Shown here: positions 34,213 through 40,729 of the stretch, piece by piece | Layout of the letters: each line of letters begins with the position of its first letter | Numbering within the stretch: position 1 is the stretch's first letter | Origin: a virus | IMG/VR virus record: IMGVR_UViG_3300009183_000107 | Span: 1-58,839 of that record | Reading direction: 5' to 3' (one strand) | Length of the DNA: 58,839 bases | Program-made: the position numbers and the translations under genes | Notes under the pieces: model-generated | The model's input: the letters and a program-made list of their open reading frames with translations, nothing else | Databases searched by the model: none | Told to the model about the DNA's origin: nothing

Positions 34213-35575
34213 CTTCCTTGTAATCTTTGACCTTGATGGTGTTCTAATTGAATCTAGGGATGTGCATTATGACTCCCTAAATATCGCCCTCAGCAGGATT
34301 GACCCAAAGTATGTGATTTCCCGCGATGAGCATCTGTCAATGTACGACGGACTTGGCACAACTACAAAGTTAAAGATGTTGAGTCAAAACAAGGGACTTC
34401 CAGAATCGAATCACCAGCAAGTTTGGGAAGACAAGCAAGAAGCAACGCTAAAAATCTTGTCCGAGTTTCCAAAGAACTATGTCGCTATTGACATCATGCA
34501 GACCCTTAAGGAGCGCGGATGGAAGATTGCTGTGGCAAGTAACGCGATTAGGGATACTGTAATCACGGCGCTTGATGCAATTGGTGTGCTCAAATATGTC
34601 AGTTACATCATGAGCAACGAGGATGTAAAGCACCACAAGCCGCACCCAGAGATGTACTGGCAGTGCATAGTCTCTTTAGATTCAAGTCCAGCAAACACCA
34701 TTATTGTTGAGGATTCACATATTGGAAGGGAAGGCGCACTTAGTTCTGGCGCCAATCTTTTTGCAATCAAGAATGCCGACGACCTTAATAAAAATAGTTT
34801 GATGAAGTTCGTTGATGAAATTGAAACCCGTGGCAAAAAGCCAGTCGCTTGGAGGAACGAAAAGATGAATGTTTTGATACCAATGGCAGGCGCTGGCTCA
34901 CGCTTTGCTCAGGCTGGTTACACATTCCCAAAGCCGCTTATCGAGGTAAATGGCAAGCCAATGATTCAGGTAGTTGTTGACAACCTCAATGTTGACGCGC
35001 ACTTTATTTTCTTGGTTCAAAAAGACCACTACGAGAAATACAACCTAAAGCAGGTTCTCAACCTCATAAAGCCAGGATGCGACATTGTCTTGGTTGATGG
35101 AATGACAGAAGGGGCCGCCTGCACAACCCTGCTGGCTTCGCACCTCATCGATACTGACGCGCCATTGCTAATGGCAAACTCCGACCAAGTCGTTGAATGG
35201 GATAGCAATGAATGCCTCTATGCGTTTGGTGCTGACGAGATTGACGGCGGAATCCTGACATTCAAGGCAACCCATCCAAAATGGTCCTATGCAAAACTTG
35301 GAGATGATGGCTTCGTGTCAGAAGTGGCAGAGAAGAACCCAATCTCAGATAATGCCACCGTTGGAATCTATTACTGGAAGCACGGTTCTGACTATGTCAA
35401 ATATGCAAACCAGATGATTGAAAAAGACATTAGAACAAATAATGAGTTCTATGTTTGCCCTGTATTCAATGAAGCGATTCAGGATGATAAAAAGATTAGG
35501 ATTAAGGAAGTTCCCAAGATGTGGGGAATCGGAACACCTGAAGACCTGAACTACTACTTGGAGAACAACAAATGA
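34202..35575 (+). CDS. HAD phosphatase - sugar nucleotidyltransferase fusion
   Basis: A bifunctional 457-aa protein from ATG 34202. Residues 1-210 are a HAD-type hydrolase: IFDLDGVLIES (nucleophile D10, acid D12), an AVASNAIRD motif II, KHHKPHPEMY with the Lys of motif III and VEDSHIGREGA motif IV. From residue 222 comes a nucleotidyltransferase: MNVLIPMAGAGSRFAQAGY, FPKPLIEVNGKPMIQ, then MANSDQVVEWDS and a C-terminal TPEDLNYYLEN. Such fusions dephosphorylate a sugar phosphate and activate it as a nucleotide sugar. It probably supplies a donor to the neighbouring glycosyltransferases. It overlaps the flanking genes. Confidence 0.85.
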   Translation: MKSNFLVIFDLDGVLIESRDVHYDSLNIALSRIDPKYVISRDEHLSMYDGLGTTTKLKMLSQNKGLPESNHQQVWEDKQEATLKILSEFPKNYVAIDIMQTLKERGWKIAVASNAIRDTVITALDAIGVLKYVSYIMSNEDVKHHKPHPEMYWQCIVSLDSSPANTIIVEDSHIGREGALSSGANLFAIKNADDLNKNSLMKFVDEIETRGKKPVAWRNEKMNVLIPMAGAGSRFAQAGYTFPKPLIEVNGKPMIQVVVDNLNVDAHFIFLVQKDHYEKYNLKQVLNLIKPGCDIVLVDGMTEGAACTTLLASHLIDTDAPLLMANSDQVVEWDSNECLYAFGADEIDGGILTFKATHPKWSYAKLGDDGFVSEVAEKNPISDNATVGIYYWKHGSDYVKYANQMIEKDIRTNNEFYVCPVFNEAIQDDKKIRIKEVPKMWGIGTPEDLNYYLENNK

Positions 35576-36279
35576 GCAAGGACAAAGACGATTACTTGGG
35601 AATGCAGAATTCGTATTACGACGAATATGCAGCAAAGTGGTCACTTGATTTCAGGGACCCAGTAGTTGGCTCATACGATGCTCACAACAACTGGTCAGAC
35701 TATGACAATTTCTTGTTCAAGGACTTTGACACAAATGGCCTTGTAGCACTTGAGTACGGATGTGGACCTGGAAGAAACCTGGTCAAGTTCTCAAATCGTT
35801 TTGCTCGGGTTGACGGGATAGATATTTCTCATGTGAATATTGAAAGGGCGCGTCTCAATGTCAAGGCAAATAACATTGCCGAGCCAAACCTATATGTAAC
35901 TAGCGGAGACAATCTCTCTGCTATTGCCGACGATGTTTACGATGTGGTTTTTGCCGTAATCTGCTTCCAGCATATTTGCGTGCATAAAATTAGGTTTGAT
36001 ATCTTGAAGGATATCTACAGGGTTCTCAAGCCAGGCGGGAAGTTATGTTTCCAAATGGGTTATGGCGGGAAGGGCGAGATACCTACTGCTGGCTACTACG
36101 ACAATAATTATGATGCTGGCAGCACGAACGGTCACTCAGATGTAAGTATCCAAGATGAGCAAACAGTATTTGACGACCTAGTTGGAAAAATAGGTTTCAA
36201 AAACTTTAAATTTGATATTAGGGAAACTGGTCCTGGCGATAACCACAAAAACTGGATTTGGGTTCAGGTTGAAAAATGA
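35572..36279 (+). CDS. SAM-dependent methyltransferase (class I)
   Basis: A 235-aa protein with SAM-binding motif I VALEYGCGPGRNLVKFS, motif II DGIDISHVNIERARLN, and a post-motif YDVVFAVICFQHICVHKIRF, then VLKPGGKLCFQMGYG. The family methylates small molecules, sugars or proteins; a GHSDVSIQDEQTVFDD segment closes the fold. Embedded in glycan genes with ATGA overlaps on both sides, it most likely methylates a sugar. That target is inference. Confidence 0.85.
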   Translation: MSKDKDDYLGMQNSYYDEYAAKWSLDFRDPVVGSYDAHNNWSDYDNFLFKDFDTNGLVALEYGCGPGRNLVKFSNRFARVDGIDISHVNIERARLNVKANNIAEPNLYVTSGDNLSAIADDVYDVVFAVICFQHICVHKIRFDILKDIYRVLKPGGKLCFQMGYGGKGEIPTAGYYDNNYDAGSTNGHSDVSIQDEQTVFDDLVGKIGFKNFKFDIRETGPGDNHKNWIWVQVEK

Positions 36280-37523
36280 TTTACATATCCCACCGTGGGA
36301 ACCTTCAAGGTCCTAAACCAGAACTTGAAAACACACCTGAATACATTGATGCTGCAATAAGTCAGGGATTTGATGTTGAGGTAGATGTTTGGGCAAACCA
36401 AGACGGTCTATTTCTTGGGCATGATGGACCACAGCACAAAATCGAGATTGGCTGGCTACAAGAACGCTCACAGAAACTCTGGATTCATTGCAAAAACGAT
36501 GTGGCACTTGGAATCTGCAAAGACTCGGGACTGCATTGTTTCTTCCACAATACGGACGACTACACAATAACTAGCAACAGTTTTGTCTGGGCTTTTCCTG
36601 GGAAACCACTTGCATCAAATAAATGTGTCATGGTTATGCCAGAGTCTCATTCTGATGTGAAAACTCTTAACCTCGCTCACTACGCAGGTGTTTGCTCCGA
36701 CTACATAAAGAAGATAAAGATGCCATTTCTAAGAGAAGTTGATTACCAGATGCATTTTGTTATCGCTACTCCGCTTGTCGGATGGAAATGCGATGCAAGA
36801 GAGCATCTGAACTGGATGGCTGATAGAGCAGAAATCATGCGCAAGTTTCCAAATGTTAAATGGTTCTCTGCATTTGAACTTGACAACCGTGGCCTTGAGC
36901 CATTCAAGGAAGTGATTGATGCACTCAAGGAAGTCAACGGAGATTACTGGACATACTCAATTAACGATATGCACGCCCAAGTTACTTCTGGAAACAGGTG
37001 GATTCGCATTGAAACTGGGCGCAACCTAATCCGTGAATTTGCCCAACGAGTCCGTGTCACGAGCGGGCATCATTGGGGCGAAGACTGCACGGAATTGAAT
37101 CACGGAGTTGTTAACTATCAAGCGATTCTCTATGTCGATTCAGACATATCAATGGACGCAAATATTATTGAAAAGATGCTTGAAGTCGATAGACCACTTG
37201 TTGGGGCGGATGTTCCATCGTATGCCCTGTCTGGTCCAGTTGTCTGCGAAGACCCAAGAATTGAAGAGCATTGGACTACTGCTGGAGCGCTTCTGGTAAA
37301 TGCACCAGCCTTCTATGACCTTCCGTGGTCGCATAACTCATACCTAAATCTAAGCGATGACCCAACCTTCCAGTCAATGGCAGAACGACTAAAGCGCAGA
37401 GAAGGTACTCAAAACCTAGATTCAACATACGGAATGACATGGGTACGCAAGGATATCCAGGCACGCCATCATGGGGTTTTGGTCCCAGTAGAAAACAGGA
37501 ACATCGCCGATAGGCAGATTTAG
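36276..37523 (+). CDS. GDPD-like phosphodiesterase - glycosyltransferase fusion
   Basis: A 415-aa two-domain protein. Residues 1-150 resemble a glycerophosphodiester phosphodiesterase: ISHRGN (His6/Arg7), NTPEYIDAA, FDVEVDVWANQDGLFLGHDG with the metal-binding Glu/Asp and catalytic His, and a WIHCKN segment. From about 160 follows a glycosyltransferase-like domain with FVIATPLVGWKCDAREHLN, an ILYVDSDISMDANIIEKML DxD motif and a GALLVNAPAFYDLPW segment. Pairing these activities suggests handling of a polyol- or glycerol-phosphate-linked glycan. It is the last gene of the island. Confidence 0.75.
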   Translation: MIYISHRGNLQGPKPELENTPEYIDAAISQGFDVEVDVWANQDGLFLGHDGPQHKIEIGWLQERSQKLWIHCKNDVALGICKDSGLHCFFHNTDDYTITSNSFVWAFPGKPLASNKCVMVMPESHSDVKTLNLAHYAGVCSDYIKKIKMPFLREVDYQMHFVIATPLVGWKCDAREHLNWMADRAEIMRKFPNVKWFSAFELDNRGLEPFKEVIDALKEVNGDYWTYSINDMHAQVTSGNRWIRIETGRNLIREFAQRVRVTSGHHWGEDCTELNHGVVNYQAILYVDSDISMDANIIEKMLEVDRPLVGADVPSYALSGPVVCEDPRIEEHWTTAGALLVNAPAFYDLPWSHNSYLNLSDDPTFQSMAERLKRREGTQNLDSTYGMTWVRKDIQARHHGVLVPVENRNIADRQI

Positions 37524-37534
37524 ACAGGCTATAA

Positions 37535-37560
37535 GAACTATCTTATAAAATAGTTTTATT
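37535..37560 (+). terminator. AT-rich hairpin after the enzyme island
   Basis: AACTAT (37537-37542) pairs with ATAGTT (37550-37555) around a TTATAA core and is followed by TTATT. The stem is weak, so termination efficiency is uncertain, but its location at the operon end fits. Confidence 0.35.
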
Positions 37561-37571
37561 GTATAGCGGGT

Positions 37572-39698
37572 ATGAGACTGCGTAAAGGCTTCTGGATAGT
37601 TATCCCTGCGCTTCTTTTGGCATTGTTCGGCCCAATTTCATCAGCAAAAGCAGATAGTTTTACTACGACTGGCGCTAACGATTATTACTTTACACTGGAA
37701 GAAGCGCAAGTGTTTACTGTTCGTACATACGCTTGGCAATACCAAATTGACTCAATGCTGTGGTTGTATGACTCAAATAATCAATTACTTGCTGCAAATG
37801 ATGACTCCCAATATGGTCTTGATTCATACATTACAAGAGACCTAGGCGCTGGGACTTACCGCCTGCGCACTGGCGTTTGCTGTGGAGACCCAAATCGCTG
37901 GTACGGAACTTCATATGTAGTGGATGTAAATATTGCACCATCAAATGCACCTTCAACTACGACGACATCAACTACTACGACCTCAAGTACTACTACATCA
38001 ACAAGCACAACTACGACTATTGCGTCAACAACAACTACGACACTTGCACCGTTGAGCATGCGAACCCCAACAAACCTTCAGGCGGTCGCAGGAAATGAGA
38101 GCGTATTTCTTACCTGGGATGCCCCAGAAGGTGGTTCTGGTTACGCCGAAGTTGAACGCTACGCAGTGTTCTTCAGTTCAAACAACTGGCAGTCATCTTT
38201 TGCAATCGCATCCAATAACACATCCGCAACTATAGGGAACTTGACCAATGGTGTTGCCTATCAGTTTAGGGTTCGCGCTGACAATGACTCTCTACATGTG
38301 TATTCGTCAATGATTGAAACTTACACTGCTTCTGCAACCCCAGTCACAACTACAACTTCAACAACATCCACAACAACTACGACTACTACGACTACTACGA
38401 CTGTTCCACAGTCAACATCGACTACTACAACTACAAGTAGTTCAACAACATCAACGACGGAATTGCCGACAACGACCACACAGCCAGTGGTTGTAGTCGT
38501 CCCCGTAGAGCCTGAGCCAGAGCCCATAATCCCAGAAGACACCACGCCAGCCACAGAGGAGACGCTGCCTGAAGAAATAGCAACAGTAGAGACATTGCCA
38601 GAGATGCTGAATGAAATACTACCTTCAGAGCCAGAAACGGAAATAACAGTAACTGAACCATCAGAAGAGACTACCGTGACCATCCCCGACTTTGACCAGT
38701 TGGATGATTCTCAGCCTTTGGATACAGAAGTTCTTGACGCAATTATTGACAATGTAACTTTAGATAATAATACATCTGCGGAAGAAGCATCCGCGATTCT
38801 TCTTGATGTTGTTGGTGCGGATATTCCATTAGAGCAACTTCAGGAAGTTATGGATGCAGTGTTTAGCGAGTCTGCATCACAGGAGCAGATGGTCGCCGTT
38901 GTTGACAACCTGCTTTCTGCTGATTTATCTACCGAGGAACTTGCTGCGGTGTTTGATGCCGTCTTTGACGGAGACATTTCTGCTGAAGATACTGTCGCGT
39001 TGGCAGAATCAATCCTTGAGGCTCCTCTTAGCGCCGAAGAATTCAGCACACTTATCAATGCAATCTTTGACGAAAAAGTTTCAGATGAGGTTTTGCTCGG
39101 AACATTCGATGCTGTTTTAAGCACAGAACTAGACGAGGAAAAATTTGCGGAAGTTGTTAATGTCCTCGAAAACGCAAGTATCAGCAACGACCAGGTTTCA
39201 GCAGTTGTTGATTTGATTATCGGACAAGATGGCGGCATTGATGGCGAGCAAGCAACCGAGTTGGCAACTAGCGCAAAGGTCCTGGAAAGCATTGATGCGT
39301 CACAGGCGACAGAAGTTTTTGATGCAATTGTTGTTGACAATGTTTCACCAGAAGACGGTGCAGCGATTGCGGAGGCTCTTGTTGATGCCCCTGCGGAAGT
39401 AAAGGAATCGTTTGAAGAGGAAATCAATGTCTTTGATGGAGTGTTTGACACATATGTTGCCCTGGGCTCCTCAATCAATGTTGGGGATAGAAGGACGCTT
39501 GTTGCTGCAGGAGCCGCTGTAGCAGCAGTTGGGGCTGCTGGTGCATCTGCGCCTTCTGGAGGCTCTACGGGCCCTTCTGGAGGCTCTGGAGCCCCTTCTG
39601 GAGGCAACTCTGGCGGTGGCGGTGATGTACCTGACCCAGATAGAAAAAATGCTGCTAAAAGACAACGCCGTGCGCGTGCGCGTGCGCGCGTTAAGTAG
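37572..39698 (+). CDS. Secreted Thr-rich, acidic surface protein
   Basis: A 708-aa protein with a signal peptide (MRLRKGFWIVIPALLLALFG, AKA cleavage after residue 27). Residues about 28-125 look like a pre-peptidase C-terminal-like beta domain (DSMLWLYDSNNQLLAANDD, LGAGTYRLRTG). Thr-rich linkers encoded by ACN-repeat tracts (about 128-160 and 255-300) bracket an FN3-like domain (TNLQAVAGNESVFLTWDAP, VAYQFRVRAD). A long acidic helical-repeat part (about 380-640) of VVDNLLSADLSTEELAAVFD-like units follows. It ends with a hydrophobic LVAAGAAVAAVGAAGA, a Ser/Gly-rich spacer and an Arg-rich tip. The style matches surface proteins of Acidimicrobiia and suggests transfer from a host. Only its presence in a phage is certain; the role is unknown. 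Confidence 0.75.
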   Translation: MRLRKGFWIVIPALLLALFGPISSAKADSFTTTGANDYYFTLEEAQVFTVRTYAWQYQIDSMLWLYDSNNQLLAANDDSQYGLDSYITRDLGAGTYRLRTGVCCGDPNRWYGTSYVVDVNIAPSNAPSTTTTSTTTTSSTTTSTSTTTTIASTTTTTLAPLSMRTPTNLQAVAGNESVFLTWDAPEGGSGYAEVERYAVFFSSNNWQSSFAIASNNTSATIGNLTNGVAYQFRVRADNDSLHVYSSMIETYTASATPVTTTTSTTSTTTTTTTTTTTVPQSTSTTTTTSSSTTSTTELPTTTTQPVVVVVPVEPEPEPIIPEDTTPATEETLPEEIATVETLPEMLNEILPSEPETEITVTEPSEETTVTIPDFDQLDDSQPLDTEVLDAIIDNVTLDNNTSAEEASAILLDVVGADIPLEQLQEVMDAVFSESASQEQMVAVVDNLLSADLSTEELAAVFDAVFDGDISAEDTVALAESILEAPLSAEEFSTLINAIFDEKVSDEVLLGTFDAVLSTELDEEKFAEVVNVLENASISNDQVSAVVDLIIGQDGGIDGEQATELATSAKVLESIDASQATEVFDAIVVDNVSPEDGAAIAEALVDAPAEVKESFEEEINVFDGVFDTYVALGSSINVGDRRTLVAAGAAVAAVGAAGASAPSGGSTGPSGGSGAPSGGNSGGGGDVPDPDRKNAAKRQRRARARARVK
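37951..38051 (+). repeat. ACN codon-repeat tract (Thr linker 1)
   Basis: A run of ACT/ACA/ACG triplets with TCA insertions encodes a Thr/Ser-rich linker. The tract is low-complexity and prone to slippage, so length variation between related phages would be expected. Confidence 0.7.
38337..38475 (+). repeat. ACN codon-repeat tract (Thr linker 2)
   Basis: A second Thr-coding triplet-repeat tract of the same kind, ending near the TTELPTTTTQPVVVVVPVEP segment. The reverse-strand open frames over it are shadows of this repeat. Confidence 0.7.
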
Positions 39699-39765
39699 TC
39701 GACTCTACCTATACCACGAGTAATGATTAAATAAAATAACTGTACTTAGTTGGCAAGGACAAGAT

Positions 39766-39939
39766 ATGTTGAAAAAAATCATTGGAGAACTATCGTCACT
39801 CGGCTGGACCCTGGCTGGAACTGGTCTTGTTTTGATTACCCTCAGCGGAGATACCCAAAAATGGGGAATCTATATGTCAATCGCGGCCCTAGTTGTTCAT
39901 GTAATTGGATTTGCTACTAGTGCTGGAGATGACGAGTAA
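39766..39939 (+). CDS. Putative holin (small two-helix membrane protein)
   Basis: A 57-aa frame with AAGGA upstream. It has a basic N-terminus (MLKKIIGELSSLG), a first hydrophobic segment (WTLAGTGLVLITL), a short SGDTQKWGIY loop, a second hydrophobic segment (MSIAALVVHVIGFAT) and an acidic tail (SAGDDE). Two helices in under 60 residues next to another membrane protein and before an endolysin fit a class II holin. Lysis function is inferred from structure and position. Confidence 0.55.
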   Translation: MLKKIIGELSSLGWTLAGTGLVLITLSGDTQKWGIYMSIAALVVHVIGFATSAGDDE

Positions 39940-40205
39940 TGACCGAAGTGTATGTAGCACTGATTAGCACATTCGGTCTAGTCACTGTTGCATATTTTGA
40001 ACACGGTCGCCGTGCTTCGAAACAAAACTGGGAAGAAAATAAAGCAGACCACAACTTTGTCGTTGACAAAATTGAAACGGTAGCCAAGAGTCTTGGCATT
40101 TCAATTGATAGAGTTGAGAATACCGCTCTGCGGACAGAAGCAAAAATTGATGAGCACATTCGCGACCACGCTGTTGGAGAATTTAAAGCCAATGCCCCCG
40201 CGTGA
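39939..40205 (+). CDS. Membrane-anchored coiled-coil protein (holin partner candidate)
   Basis: An 88-aa protein overlapping the preceding stop (TAATG). One N-terminal membrane segment (VYVALISTFGLVTVAYF) is followed by a charged helical region (EHGRRASKQNWEENKADH, then KIETVAKSLGISIDRVENTA) and a short tail. The single-helix plus coiled-coil layout resembles DUF2746-type proteins of actinophage lysis cassettes. The function is likely in lysis, but this is inference. Confidence 0.55.
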   Translation: MTEVYVALISTFGLVTVAYFEHGRRASKQNWEENKADHNFVVDKIETVAKSLGISIDRVENTALRTEAKIDEHIRDHAVGEFKANAPA

Positions 40206-40224
40206 TATATCACGGCGGTATACT
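40201..40224 (+). promoter_or_regulatory. Palindrome and -10 element (operator-like site)
   Basis: CGTGATATATCACG (40201-40214) is a perfect 14-bp palindrome overlapping the previous stop, followed after 4 bases by TATACT (40219-40224). No -35 is apparent, so an activator- or repressor-controlled promoter for the next gene is possible. Confidence 0.45.
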
Positions 40225-40259
40225 GCAAGTCAAGATTTAAACCTATAGGAGTAAAAATA

Positions 40260-40727
40260 ATGGTCGACAGAAAAAATATCATGGACATTGCCAAGCGCGA
40301 ATGCAAGGGCGATGCCTCAACCGAAGAGATTGAGTGGTTGCAAGCGCCAGAAAATCGCTTGGCATGGTGCCAGTCACTACTAACTGCATTGTCTGACTAC
40401 GAGTCATCCGCGATGTATCACCGTGAGCGAGTCAACATGATGGCTCAAGATGTAAAACTTGGCGTGGTTTCTCACAAGGATTACCTTGATGAAAAAGAAA
40501 AGTTTGATACTTGGTATCGCAAGTCCCAGCGCTACCGTAACGGAATCAGCGAGCGCCTTTCTCAGGTAAAAACTCTTCTTGCTGAAGATAAAACGATTTC
40601 TTACCTTGATGAAATTGCGCGATTGACATACGCAATTATCCAGCACAAAAAAGAATCTGAAGAGACTGAAGCAATTCCAGAAGTTTATGACCTTATTCTT
40701 TGGTCATCTATTTCAGTTCTTGAGTAG
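40260..40727 (+). CDS. Hypothetical helical protein
   Basis: A 155-aa protein with AGGAG 8 bases before its ATG. It is mainly charged helices: NIMDIAKRECKGDASTEEIE, NRLAWCQSLLTALSDYESSA, KFDTWYRKSQRYRNGISERL, ISYLDEIARLTYAIIQHKKE. The regular pattern suggests a coiled helical bundle. It is transcribed together with the SNF2 helicase 2 bases downstream and may be its partner. No family is recognised. Confidence 0.6.
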   Translation: MVDRKNIMDIAKRECKGDASTEEIEWLQAPENRLAWCQSLLTALSDYESSAMYHRERVNMMAQDVKLGVVSHKDYLDEKEKFDTWYRKSQRYRNGISERLSQVKTLLAEDKTISYLDEIARLTYAIIQHKKESEETEAIPEVYDLILWSSISVLE

Positions 40728-40729
40728 GC

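Noticed and set aside
38840-39607. A 255-codon reverse-strand open frame under the Thr-rich surface protein
   Set aside because: It is the mirror of a repetitive acidic coding sequence with strong forward signals (signal peptide, domain order). It has no ribosome site, and the whole window is transcribed forward.
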